44,860 nt of DNA from Streptomyces himalayensis subsp. himalayensis (GTDB lineage: Bacteria > Actinomycetota > Actinomycetes > Streptomycetales > Streptomycetaceae), in NCBI RefSeq assembly GCF_013778455.1, contig NZ_JACEHE010000046.1, positions 1 to 44,860 on the forward strand, given 5' to 3'. How positions within the stretch are numbered: the first letter of the stretch is position 1; the number at the start of each line of letters is the position of its first letter. The translations under genes were made by a program, and so were the position numbers. The notes under the pieces are model-generated. The model saw nothing but the letters and a program-made list of their open reading frames with translations. It was not told the DNA's origin and did not search any database. Positions 1-5,730 of the stretch are shown piece by piece.

Positions 1-28
1 TGTTCTTTCAAGCAAGCGCATGTAACAG
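1..28. other. attP: attP right half-site (serine integrase attachment site)
   Basis: Joined to the last bases of the window, this makes an imperfect dyad centred between positions 3 and 4. Counting outward from the centre, both arms carry CAAGCA at steps 6-11, and TGTAAC (this arm) or TGATAC (other arm) at steps 18-23. Large serine integrases typically bind sites of about 50 bp in which each half has an inner recombinase-domain motif and an outer zinc-ribbon motif; the spacing seen here fits that pattern. The site lies directly upstream of the integrase start, the usual place for attP. That the window was cut at this core is inference. Confidence 0.6.
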
Positions 29-31
29 ACC

Positions 32-193
32 CTAGGCTGCGGGCGCTTCGGGCACAAGCGGTTCTGTCGAATCGGCCGGTGCGCCATAGATGTTGAGCAC
101 TCGCCGGTACCACAACTCATCCCGCTCCGGCGCCGACGCCAGGTGCTTGCGCAGCCAGGCGCCGGCCTCTTCGGCGGATATTCCGTCCTGCAT
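32..193 (-). CDS. Small hypothetical protein (53 aa)
   Basis: A 53-residue acidic, soluble protein beginning MQDGISAEEAG, with one predicted helical stretch (ISAEEAGAWLRKHLAS) and no Cys or membrane segment. The ATG at 193 is chosen because AAGGAGGGGG lies 2-3 bases upstream in a very strong RBS context; longer in-frame starts run into the preceding gene. It is the last gene of the left leftward block, only about 30 bases from the attachment site, and in a circular genome it would be the gene immediately upstream of the integrase. I do not recognise a family. A directionality factor or regulator is conceivable from position only. Confidence 0.6.
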   Translation of the reverse strand: MQDGISAEEAGAWLRKHLASAPERDELWYRRVLNIYGAPADSTEPLVPEAPAA

Positions 194-202
194 GTCCCCC
201 TC

Positions 203-222
203 CTTCCCGCCCCACAAGGGCG
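203..222. repeat. 20-bp direct repeat, copy 1
   Basis: CTTCCCGCCCCACAAGGGCG occurs here and again, identically, at 1711-1730. It contains a hairpin (CCCGCCC, loop CACAA, GGGCGGG at 206-224). On the minus strand it sits immediately before the RBS of gene 32-193, so it may form a leader hairpin. Confidence 0.7.
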
Positions 223-225
223 GGG

Positions 226-789
226 TCATGCCGCCTTGCGGCAACGGTGTATCTCGGCCCCCGGCTCGTGCAGGGGGCAGTGACGTACGTACGGGTCCCC
301 GCAGAACTGGCACGCCATGGCGTCCTTCAGGCCGCAGATGCACGCCGGCCCAAGGTGTTGGGGCCGGTCCTCGGCGAGAGCCTGAACGATGGTCTCGGCC
401 GGGCCGGCCCCCCGGTAGAAGTCCCAGGCGTCCCGGGGTTTCATGAACGCCGGGGCCAGCAGGAAGCGGCCCTGCCCGCGGCCGGTCTTGGCATCCCAGG
501 CGAGGTGCCCGCCTGCGTCCCTCGCGGCCGTGCAGGGCCGCTCCAGAGCGGCCTTGAAGCGGTCTTCGTCCCGCAACAGCAGCGGGGCGCGGAAAGGCCC
601 CAGGACCACCGTGTGGGTGGGTTCCTGGGGCCCGAATCGAATCTGGCCGACCACGGCCAGGCGGTGAGTCGCTGATCTGGCGTCGTCAAGGGCACTGATG
701 CACAGCTCGGCGATCTCCTCAGCCGTGCGCGAAGAGTTCTCCGGGTCTGAGAGGATCTTCGCCAAGCTGTTGATCTCGTGCTTGCTCAC
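226..789 (-). CDS. Hypothetical protein with C-terminal Cys cluster (187 aa)
   Basis: Begins MSKHEINSLAKIL with GTG at 789; GAGGAGG lies 12 bases upstream, inside the 3' end of the preceding HTH gene, so the two genes overlap by about 71 bases and are probably translationally coupled. The middle part (residues 40-130) looks globular. The last 40 residues carry Cys150, Cys152, Cys160, Cys163 and Cys171 with His170 and His174, spaced like a small zinc-binding ribbon. No catalytic motif is recognisable. Its position directly after an HTH protein suggests a regulatory or nucleic-acid role, but this is inference only. Confidence 0.7.
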   Translation of the reverse strand: MSKHEINSLAKILSDPENSSRTAEEIAELCISALDDARSATHRLAVVGQIRFGPQEPTHTVVLGPFRAPLLLRDEDRFKAALERPCTAARDAGGHLAWDAKTGRGQGRFLLAPAFMKPRDAWDFYRGAGPAETIVQALAEDRPQHLGPACICGLKDAMACQFCGDPYVRHCPLHEPGAEIHRCRKAA

Positions 790-1018
790 GGCGCTTGTAT
801 GCCTCCTCGCCCTGGCGCTTCCAATTGCTGATCACCGACTGGCTGACGCTCAGTTCCTCGGCGAGTTCGTACGTGCTCAGCCCCTGCTCGGTGGCAAGGT
901 AGATCCTGATCTTTGAGCGCTCGTCGGCGTTGATGGCCTGTTCGTAGTCCATCTTCACGTCGGCGAGCACCGCGTCTCTGACGTGGTCTGGCAAGTCGAT
1001 CTTCTTCCTCGGTGGCAT
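719..1018 (-). CDS. Helix-turn-helix DNA-binding protein (99 aa)
   Basis: Residues 47-68 (LSTYELAEELSVSQSVISNW) form a clear helix-turn-helix of the XRE/sigma-region-4-like type: two helices joined by a short turn, with the recognition helix SVSQSVISNWKR. The N-terminal 40 residues are basic then amphipathic; the C-terminal 30 are charged. ATG at 1018 is preceded by GAGGG at a good distance. It is a small single-domain protein, so a transcription regulator of the phage is likely. With no other clear repressor in the window it is one candidate for the lysogeny repressor or an excision regulator. It overlaps the next gene by 71 bases. Confidence 0.8.
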   Translation of the reverse strand: MPPRKKIDLPDHVRDAVLADVKMDYEQAINADERSKIRIYLATEQGLSTYELAEELSVSQSVISNWKRQGEEAYKRREQARDQQLGEDPLRPGELFAHG

Positions 1019-1374
1019 GATCCCTCTTCGGTTGTCCTTGGCAGCACGGCCCAGTGTGGAGGCATGACCAGAGGTCTGGACCCCGTCTTGGTGCTTTGTT
1101 GCCGGAAACTTAACCGAATGTGTCCGGACTGCGCCGGTCAGGGAAAAGACTGGACACTCCCGGTTACCACTCCCACCACTTCCGTGCGCGAACTGGCGTA
1201 CTGGGCTTCCGAATTCGGGTCCTTCAGTGCGATCTGGCTGACGCCCCGGTGGGGGCAGGGCGCCCGTCGTCTCGCCGGCCGGTGCGGAATATGTGAGAGA
1301 AGATCGTTTACGGTGGCAACGTGTGTGCTGGTTGTCTGGTCTGTTCCATTCCTCACCCCCCAGTGAGAGAGACA

Positions 1375-1397
1375 GCCCCGCCCTGGATGGGCGGGGC
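1375..1397. terminator. Strong GC hairpin, possible terminator
   Basis: GCCCCGCCC, loop TGGAT, GGGCGGGGC: a perfect 9-bp stem with a 5-base loop. There is no T-run on either side, as is common in high-GC actinobacterial terminators. It lies between the tRNA-like element and the HTH gene on the minus strand. Confidence 0.5.
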
Positions 1398-1525
1398 CGC
1401 GGTGGCCGATTGATCAAGTTCAGGCCGGCCCGACCCTTACGGCTCCTCCTGGCAGATCTTCGTGGTTGGAGCGAAACTCACCGGAACCTGTGAGGGCTCA
1501 TCGCCCGCGCTGAGGTGTTGGCCGT

Positions 1526-1554
1526 CCCTTCGGGATATGCAGCTGCCCGAAGGG
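1526..1554 (-). terminator. Hairpin downstream of the tRNA-like element
   Basis: CCCTTCGGG / CCCGAAGGG arms of 9 bp with an 11-base loop, about 40 bases past the 3' end of the tRNA-like element on the minus strand. A plausible terminator or processing signal for that transcript. Confidence 0.45.
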
Positions 1555-1592
1555 GCTGCACGGCGTTCCTCGTGGCGCCTGCCATGGTTCCG

Positions 1593-1657
1593 TAGACGGA
1601 GTGGGAATCGAACCCACGTCACCCCACCCGGGGTCTCTGCCACTGAGCTATCCGTCC
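1593..1657 (-). tRNA. tRNA-like element with truncated anticodon arm
   Basis: On the minus strand: a 7-bp acceptor stem (GGACGGA / TCCGTCT, one G-T pair), TA, a D-arm GCTC-AGTGGCA-GAGA (3 of 4 pairs), and a perfect T-arm GTGGG-TTCGATT-CCCAC with a canonical loop, then discriminator A. Between D- and T-arm only 16 bases are left instead of about 23; they fold as ACCCC-GGGT-GGGGT, a 5-bp stem with a 4-base loop, so there is no normal 7-base anticodon loop. No encoded CCA follows. It is either a tRNA that has lost about 7 bases of its anticodon arm or a tRNA mimic; a working decoder is unlikely. Confidence 0.45.
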
Positions 1658-1710
1658 GACATCGGGGAGCTACCCCAATGCACCAGCCACGGCCCGTCGG
1701 CCGTGACGCT

Positions 1711-1730
1711 CTTCCCGCCCCACAAGGGCG
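1711..1730. repeat. 20-bp direct repeat, copy 2
   Basis: Second exact copy of the repeat at 203-222. Here, on the minus strand, it lies about 55 bases upstream of the tRNA-like element and just past the terminator of the DUF397 gene. Confidence 0.7.
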
Positions 1731-1739
1731 AGGCATGAC

Positions 1740-1771
1740 GAAGCCCCTCCGATCGGCGCCGGAGGGGCTTC
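1740..1771 (-). terminator. Terminator after DUF397 gene
   Basis: GAAGCCCCTCCG / CGGAGGGGCTTC: a perfect 12-bp stem with an 8-base loop, 18 bases past the stop of the DUF397 gene. No T-run, but stem strength and position support a terminator separating the DUF5753/DUF397 unit from the tRNA-like element. Confidence 0.75.
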
Positions 1772-1788
1772 GTGTCTGTGCGGGGGGG

Positions 1789-2013
1789 TTACACCCTGGC
1801 GTACGCCAGGAAGGCGCTCCAGGCGCCCTGTGTGACCTCCAGGACGGGGCCGTCCTGGCGCTTGGAGTCCAGGATGGCTACGGCTCCATCCGGTGACGCG
1901 TCCGCGCCATATCCTGCGACTCCAATGCAGTCGTCACCTGCCCGGCTGTACGAGGAGAAGAAGAAGTCTCCTCCTCGGTACCTTCGGGTGACTCCTTCTT
2001 TTCGCTCCGCCAT
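1789..2013 (-). CDS. DUF397 domain protein (74 aa)
   Basis: Shows the DUF397 pattern: an FFFSSYSRAGDDCIGVA-type segment near residues 17-33, then VAILDSKRQDGPVLEVTQ and AWSAFLAY at the end. In streptomycetes, small DUF397 proteins are encoded next to XRE-DUF5753 proteins (Scr1 family) and act as their partners, sometimes described as antitoxin/toxin-like or developmental regulator pairs. The gene starts inside the 3' end of the DUF5753 gene and overlaps it by 136 bases, much more than the usual few bases. ATG at 2013 with GAGAGG about 10 bases upstream. Expected role: partner that modulates the DUF5753 protein here, or host homologues. Confidence 0.85.
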   Translation of the reverse strand: MAERKEGVTRRYRGGDFFFSSYSRAGDDCIGVAGYGADASPDGAVAILDSKRQDGPVLEVTQGAWSAFLAYARV

Positions 2014-2678
2014 GAGCTGAGAACCTCTCGGATGAAGTGCGCCGTCGACAGGGGGGACATGGCCTCACTCGCTATGTCGCTAAATGTGGAGTGGAGCTTG
2101 GCCACGTCGTCGATACGTGTGGAGTACCAAGACCCCATGATCGTCTCAACGTAGCCAACGCGGTGACCTTCGTCCAGGCCATACAGTGCGAACTGGTCCG
2201 CCAGTCCCGGCGTTACCTTCTTCTCGGGGAGTACCTGGATCACGACCTTGGCGTGAGCACCCAGCCTGAGCAGGTGCCAGAGCTGCAGCCCATGGGCGTC
2301 GATCTCGCCATGGATGCACTGCGTGATGGCGCGCTCTCCGATGACGAACCAGGCTTGCTTCAGCCGCTCATCGAACGTGCGCTTCAGGAAGGCCCTGGAA
2401 CGCTGCTCCTTGAGCACGACCCTGCGCCGCACTTCGTAGTGCGGCAGCTTGGGGTGTGCGGCCTCGATGACCGCGCCCGAGTACGAGGGCGTCTGAAGGT
2501 TGCCGGGGATCACCGTGCTATCCCACACCCGGATGGTCTGCGCCGCGGCGTCGAGCGACGCCAGGCGATCCAGGTTGTACGCGCCGGCGTCGGCGCTCTC
2601 GACGCGCCCCATGCCCGTCTGGTCGGGGGCTCGTAACTGCCTGATCAGTTGTTCAGCCGTCAGCATGGCTTGGTTCAC
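1878..2678 (-). CDS. DUF5753 domain protein lacking the usual XRE HTH (266 aa)
   Basis: The core matches the C-terminal DUF5753 domain of Scr1-type regulators: TIRVWDSTVIPGNLQTPSYS (residues 48-67), then RRRVVLKEQRSRAF and GEIDAHGLQLWHLL-like segments. Family members normally have an N-terminal XRE helix-turn-helix of 60-80 residues before this domain. Here only about 40 residues precede it and none looks like an HTH; the small gene upstream does not supply one either. GTG at 2678 overlaps the upstream stop (GTGA); ATG at 2666 is an alternative, with AAGGAGAGG 11 bases upstream. It might titrate the DUF397 partner or host Scr1-like proteins rather than bind DNA. That is inference. Confidence 0.8.
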   Translation of the reverse strand: MNQAMLTAEQLIRQLRAPDQTGMGRVESADAGAYNLDRLASLDAAAQTIRVWDSTVIPGNLQTPSYSGAVIEAAHPKLPHYEVRRRVVLKEQRSRAFLKRTFDERLKQAWFVIGERAITQCIHGEIDAHGLQLWHLLRLGAHAKVVIQVLPEKKVTPGLADQFALYGLDEGHRVGYVETIMGSWYSTRIDDVAKLHSTFSDIASEAMSPLSTAHFIREVLSSWRSEKKESPEGTEEETSSSPRTAGQVTTALESQDMARTRHRMEP

Positions 2679-2806
2679 CTCTCCTTGAACCAGTGCCGGA
2701 TGTCCTCCCGGATTTCCGGCCTTTCCTGCTCTTCTGGCGCATCATCCCGCGCCAGGCGCCGCTTGTCAGTCACTCGGCGGGGTTTCTGTACGCGCGTCTG
2801 GGCCAT
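2675..2806 (-). CDS. Very small charged protein (43 aa)
   Basis: A 43-residue protein very rich in Arg, Lys, Asp and Glu (MAQTRVQKPRRVTDKRRLAR at the start), probably disordered with a short C-terminal helix. ATG at 2806 follows AAGGGGG; its stop overlaps the DUF5753 start by four bases (GTGA), so it belongs to the same operon. It is not the missing HTH. Function unknown. Confidence 0.6.
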   Translation of the reverse strand: MAQTRVQKPRRVTDKRRLARDDAPEEQERPEIREDIRHWFKER

Positions 2807-2819
2807 GTCGGCCCCCTTC

Positions 2820-3137
2820 TCAGCCGAAGGTCGCGAACTCGTCGACCAGGGCCGAGAGGTCGTCCATGGTGTTGGCGCCACAGAAGAGGCGGATGGCCTG
2901 GCCGCGGTCCAGCTGCAGCAGCTCTTCCGCCTTGGTGGCGATGTCGTCGATCCATACGCGGTCGTCACCCTGGTACAGGGTCTCGATGCCGTCGGCGTCG
3001 GTGTTGACCTTGACGTCCGGGATGCCGAGACGCAGGGACCAGCCGGCAAAGTCCTTGTGCCAGCGCTTCTGGTCCCACTGTTCGGGGTTGTCTTTGATGT
3101 GCTGCAGCGTCTTGCGCAGCAACTCCGTGTTCGCCAT
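2820..3137 (-). CDS. Hypothetical acidic helical protein (105 aa)
   Basis: Starts MANTELLRKTLQHIKDNPEQ; largely alpha-helical, acidic, with one Cys and no membrane segment. ATG at 3137 is preceded by GGAGAGGTGG, the same RBS type (GGAGAGG) seen in front of several neighbouring early genes. It is the first gene of the unit that continues into the DUF5753/DUF397 pair. The LLRKTLQHIKDNP-QWDQ start is typical of small actinobacterial and phage proteins of unknown role. Confidence 0.65.
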   Translation of the reverse strand: MANTELLRKTLQHIKDNPEQWDQKRWHKDFAGWSLRLGIPDVKVNTDADGIETLYQGDDRVWIDDIATKAEELLQLDRGQAIRLFCGANTMDDLSALVDEFATFG

Positions 3138-3417
3138 GAGGTCCACCTCTCCGTAGGTCATGGCTTGGCCCGTGCGAGCCAGAGGCCCGCACGCCCGTCT
3201 GTGGAGAGGCAGACATCGGGCATGCGGACTTCTGAGCGCACGGACTAGGGGAAGGGGAGAGCCCCTGCCCTGGGGAGGGTGGGCAGGGGCTCTCGGGGCC
3301 CGGCGGGGGGGTGCCGGGGGCTTGGTGCACGAGTGGACCCCCTGCCCTTCTCCCGGGAAACAGGGGGTCTCGCTCATGCCCGGCCGGGGGGTTTGGCCGG
3401 AGCTTGGTGCGTCAGGG
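3138..3417. promoter_or_regulatory. Leader region with two hairpins
   Basis: No gene. It contains a perfect 13-bp hairpin at 3258-3293 (AGAGCCCCTGCCC / GGGCAGGGGCTCT, 10-base loop) and a 9-bp one at 3336-3369 (GACCCCCTG / CAGGGGGTC, 16-base loop). The first past the stop of gene 3418 on the minus strand is probably a terminator; the second may be a terminator or a leader structure for gene 2820. GCTTGGTGC occurs twice (near 3320 and 3400), suggesting partial duplication. Confidence 0.55.
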
Positions 3418-3615
3418 TTAGTCGTGGGGGTATCCGGAGCAGCTCTCCCGGGCTACCTGCGGGTGCCAGTCGCAGACCGGTGCGGCCCACGCTCCGACGT
3501 CCGCCGGGAACTGTCGGGCCTCAACCTCCGCCCGAATCTCACCGTCCGCGGCGTCGTCGTAGGGGCCAGCAAGACGCTTGTCGTTCTTGTCGAACACAGC
3601 CCAGTCCATGCTCAC
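3418..3615 (-). CDS. Hypothetical protein (65 aa)
   Basis: Begins V(M)SMDWAVFDKNDK with a GTG at 3615 that overlaps the upstream stop as GTGA; ATG at 3609 (63 aa) is the alternative. Small, acidic, likely alpha/beta, with a Cys pair near the C-terminus. Last gene of a four-gene coupled set (4281 to 3418). Family not recognised. Confidence 0.6.
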   Translation of the reverse strand: MSMDWAVFDKNDKRLAGPYDDAADGEIRAEVEARQFPADVGAWAAPVCDWHPQVARESCSGYPHD

Positions 3616-3848
3616 GCCCGCCCCGTGATCTCGTACGCGGACAGAGCCGCGCCGTTCGGTGTGGCCACCCACGAGATGACCATGGGCTTGCCGGCGCGGT
3701 CCTCGCCGCGCCACTCATGGACGGAGAACCGGAGATCTTCGGCGTACGCCAGGTCCCTCAGGTACGCCTCTCGCGTGATCTCCTTGTTCAGCCTCCAGCC
3801 CACCTCTTTGATTAGCTGGGATGAGCCGTACTCGGCGGTGTCGACCAT
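3612..3848 (-). CDS. Hypothetical protein (78 aa)
   Basis: Starts MVDTAEYGSSQLIKEVGWRL; ATG at 3848, with an alternative GTG at 3854 that overlaps the upstream stop. The initiation region (GGGGCGAGTGATCATGG) is almost identical to that of the next gene upstream, so start regions are repeated in this block. The protein is soluble; the C-terminal half (MVISWVATPNGAALSAYEI) is beta-rich. Unknown function. Confidence 0.6.
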   Translation of the reverse strand: MVDTAEYGSSQLIKEVGWRLNKEITREAYLRDLAYAEDLRFSVHEWRGEDRAGKPMVISWVATPNGAALSAYEITGRA

Positions 3849-3850
3849 GA

Positions 3851-4096
3851 TCACTCGCCCCCCTTGCGCGGCACGCGGGCCACGAGCGAAGTCCTCTTCA
3901 GCTTGCGTGGCCTCTCCCTCTCTCCGGTCTTCGTCGACTGGAGCGAGATGAGCAGGAACATGGGCGACACGGTCTCGATCTTGGTTACCTCGGACGTGCT
4001 GCCGAAGTTCCACATGATCCAGTCGCCCACCTCCAGCGCTTGGACCTCGTCGGCTGGCGCCCAGCCGACGGCTTGCAGCCTGATCCTCTCGGCCAT
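3851..4096 (-). CDS. Hypothetical protein (81 aa)
   Basis: Starts MAERIRLQAVGWAPADE; has a beta-barrel-like pattern (LEVGDWIMWNFGSTSEVTKI) and a basic, Arg/Lys-rich C-terminus, which could suit an SH3-like fold or nucleic-acid contact. ATG at 4096 or GTG at 4102 (overlapping the upstream stop). Part of the coupled four-gene set. Function unknown. Confidence 0.6.
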   Translation of the reverse strand: MAERIRLQAVGWAPADEVQALEVGDWIMWNFGSTSEVTKIETVSPMFLLISLQSTKTGERERPRKLKRTSLVARVPRKGGE

Positions 4097-4098
4097 GA

Positions 4099-4281
4099 TC
4101 ACTCGCCCCCATCCATGCTGCGGCGGATCAGGCGACCGTTTTCCGTGCGACATGCGTCGCAGTTGACAGGGAGCGCCCCGAGCACGTGACCTCCCGCGTC
4201 CTTCCTGCAGAGCGTCTCCGTGCCGTTGAGCGCGATGTGTCGGCGGTAGCTTTCATCGCCGATCGCGTAGACAATCTCCAT
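4099..4281 (-). CDS. Small Cys-containing protein (60 aa)
   Basis: Starts MEIVYAIGDESYRRHIA; Cys25, Cys41 and Cys44 (TLCRKD and NCDAC) with nearby His suggest a minimal zinc knuckle of the type common in small actinophage proteins. ATG at 4281 follows TTGGAGAGGCA. It is the first gene after repeated intergenic module 1. Confidence 0.65.
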   Translation of the reverse strand: MEIVYAIGDESYRRHIALNGTETLCRKDAGGHVLGALPVNCDACRTENGRLIRRSMDGGE

Positions 4282-4411
4282 GGCGCTGCCTCTCCAAGGT
4301 GTGTGCGCCGTAGCAGAGCCCCGGGTGGCACCCCGGGGCTCTGTGCTCTCATCCGTAAGAGCAAGGGAGCGCACCCCCGAGGGGATGCGCTCGGCCTGCG
4401 CCGGCGGATGA
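4282..4411 (-). promoter_or_regulatory. Repeated intergenic module 1
   Basis: On the minus strand, in order: a shared 3' tail right after the upstream stop (CATCCGCCGGCGCA), a gene-specific hairpin, the conserved hairpin TGCTCT-TACGGATG-AGAGCA (4344-4363), a second hairpin with loop GTGCCA (4314-4343, perfect 12-bp stem CAGAGCCCCGGG), then RBS GGAGAGGCA. The same order occurs at 5155-5281 and 5606-5730, so this is a duplicated regulatory unit. Confidence 0.8.
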
Positions 4412-4714
4412 TCAGAACTGCGGCACGTACTGACCGCCGTTGGCCGCGATCGTCTCGCGGACGCGGGCCGCGGTGTCCGCAGGGTAGAAGCCCGCGGTGT
4501 CCAGGCCCATGTGCTGGCTGCTCGCGCCGCTGGTGAAGTAGTTCGCCAGGCATGACGGGCACACCTGCGCGCACCACCAGAAGCCATGCATGACGATCTC
4601 AGCGCCACACTCCGGCCCGGTCTCGCCATCGGGCGAGATGATCGGACGCTTGAAGCATGCGAACGACGCGCCCGGTACGTAGCGGATCTCGGTCTCGGGG
4701 AAGATCATGGTCAC
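4412..4714 (-). CDS. Small Cys-rich protein, zinc-ribbon-like (100 aa)
   Basis: GTG at 4714 overlaps the upstream stop as GTGA; MIFPETEIRY (ATG at 4708, 98 aa) is the alternative start. Contains Cys at ACFK, PECGAE, WWCAQVCPSC: a CxxxCxxC cluster that suggests metal binding. Ends with an amphipathic helix (AARVRETIAANGG). Family not recognised; followed by module 1. Confidence 0.65.
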   Translation of the reverse strand: MTMIFPETEIRYVPGASFACFKRPIISPDGETGPECGAEIVMHGFWWCAQVCPSCLANYFTSGASSQHMGLDTAGFYPADTAARVRETIAANGGQYVPQF

Positions 4715-5154
4715 GCCCCCTCGAACTGAGCGGAGCAGTGAACGCACGGCTCTTCTTCTTCGATGCAGTGGCACTCCGACTCGCATGCGGGGCAGTCGTA
4801 CAGACGTCCCGGCTCGTGCGGGTAGTCGACATGCTTTGCCACCCACATGTCGGACCAGCCGTCCACGCGACCGGTGTCGCCGTTCTCCTCGCGCTCGCTG
4901 AGGTATACGCGCAGGGCGCCCAGTGCCTCGCGGTCGCGGTCCAGTGCCGTCTGGTCCACACCGCGGCAGATGGCCTCCATCAGCCACTCAGCGTCACCCT
5001 GGGGCATGTACCCCGTGGAGACAAAGTGCTCGGTGCGGTAGTCGTTGTATGGCGCCGCAATGGCGCGGGCCGTGCCGTGGTCGATCGTCTCTCCCTCAGA
5101 CAGGGATGCGATCACTCGGGCAATAGCGCGGTCGTCGTTCTCGTACTGCAGCAT
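4711..5154 (-). CDS. Hypothetical acidic protein with C-terminal Cys cluster (147 aa)
   Basis: Starts MLQYENDDRAIARVIASL; helical and acidic for about 110 residues, then DCPACESECHCIEEEEPCVHC near the end, two CxxC pairs that look like a zinc ribbon. ATG at 5154 follows the shared RBS ACTGGAGAGGCA after module 2. Its stop overlaps the next gene's GTG. A DNA- or protein-binding role would fit, but there is no direct evidence. Confidence 0.65.
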   Translation of the reverse strand: MLQYENDDRAIARVIASLSEGETIDHGTARAIAAPYNDYRTEHFVSTGYMPQGDAEWLMEAICRGVDQTALDRDREALGALRVYLSEREENGDTGRVDGWSDMWVAKHVDYPHEPGRLYDCPACESECHCIEEEEPCVHCSAQFEGA

Positions 5155-5281
5155 GGTCGGTGCCTCTCCAGTAGCGACCATTGACGCGCGCCCCTGGTGG
5201 CACCCAGGAATGCGCGTGCTCTCGTCCGTAAGAGCAAAGGGAGGCACGTACGTGACGTGCCTCCGATGCTCCGGCGGATGG
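5155..5281 (-). promoter_or_regulatory. Repeated intergenic module 2
   Basis: Same order as module 1 on the minus strand: tail CATCCGCCGGAGCATCG after the stop of gene 5282, a terminator-like hairpin GGAGGCACGT / ACGTGCCTCC (5240-5264 region), the conserved hairpin TGCTCT-TACGGACG-AGAGCA (5217-5236), hairpin with loop GTGCCA (5185-5216), RBS GGAGAGGCA. Confidence 0.8.
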
Positions 5282-5605
5282 TCAGTCCTTGAAGAGCGTC
5301 ATCGCGTGGCGCTCGCCATGCAGCCACGACCCGCACCCCTCGCACTGCGACGTGCTGTAGGTGTTGGTCTCGCAGTCGCACTCGTAGTTATCCGGAGCGC
5401 CGCCCTGAATGCGCGTCTCGCAGTCTTCCGCGTGCTCCTCGTAGGCCATGCCCATGGCCACGGTGTACGGCGCCTCAATGGCGCTCAGCGGCTCTTCGTC
5501 GTGCGGACCGTACAGGCCGTTGCACGAGCCACACTCGCCGTTCGCGTGGTGCATCAGGCAGTCCACGCACACCCAGATGGTTCCGTAGTTCTCCATGATG
5601 ATCAC
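5282..5605 (-). CDS. Cys-rich hypothetical protein (107 aa)
   Basis: GTG at 5605 (GGAGAGGCA directly before it) or ATG at 5596 (MENYGTIWVCVDCLMHH). Contains WVCVDCLMHH, ECGSCNG, ECDCET and QCEGCGSW: at least four Cys pairs, consistent with one or two zinc-binding modules. Acidic overall. Sits alone between modules 2 and 3, so it is a one-gene cassette. Unknown function. Confidence 0.65.
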   Translation of the reverse strand: MIIMENYGTIWVCVDCLMHHANGECGSCNGLYGPHDEEPLSAIEAPYTVAMGMAYEEHAEDCETRIQGGAPDNYECDCETNTYSTSQCEGCGSWLHGERHAMTLFKD

Positions 5606-5730
5606 TGCCTCTCCAGTGTGATCACTGCATGCGTGCTGGGTGGCACCCCATGCACGGCATGTGCTCTGTTCTGTAAGAGCAAGCCAACGGCCCCGTGTGG
5701 CACCACGGGGCCGCTCGATGCTCCGGCAGA
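5606..5730 (-). promoter_or_regulatory. Repeated intergenic module 3
   Basis: On the minus strand: tail CTGCCGGAGCATCG after the stop of gene 5731, a hairpin GGCCCCGTG / CACGGGGCC with loop GTGCCA (5689-5712), conserved hairpin TGCTCT-TACAGAAC-AGAGCA (5662-5681), a second hairpin with loop GTGCCA (about 5627-5660, imperfect), RBS GGAGAGGCA. Here both variable hairpins share the GTGCCA loop. Confidence 0.8.

Larger units (their letters stand above)
1019..1592. other. Non-coding interval with hairpins
   Basis: No convincing gene. It holds two strong hairpins (listed separately) and, at 1121-1157, an imperfect inverted pair TGTCCGGAC / GACTGGACA upstream of the HTH gene that could be an operator. 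I found no good promoter pair. Open frames on both strands here lack a convincing RBS and have no domain-like composition. Confidence 0.6.

Noticed and set aside
1285..1325. Minus-strand promoter TTGCCA ... CATATT
   Set aside because: Spacing of about 20 bases is too long and the match is weak.
1138..1356. 72-codon minus-strand frame between tRNA-like element and HTH gene
   Set aside because: Starts with GTG too close to a G-run, composition not protein-like, and it contains a stretch likely to be regulatory.
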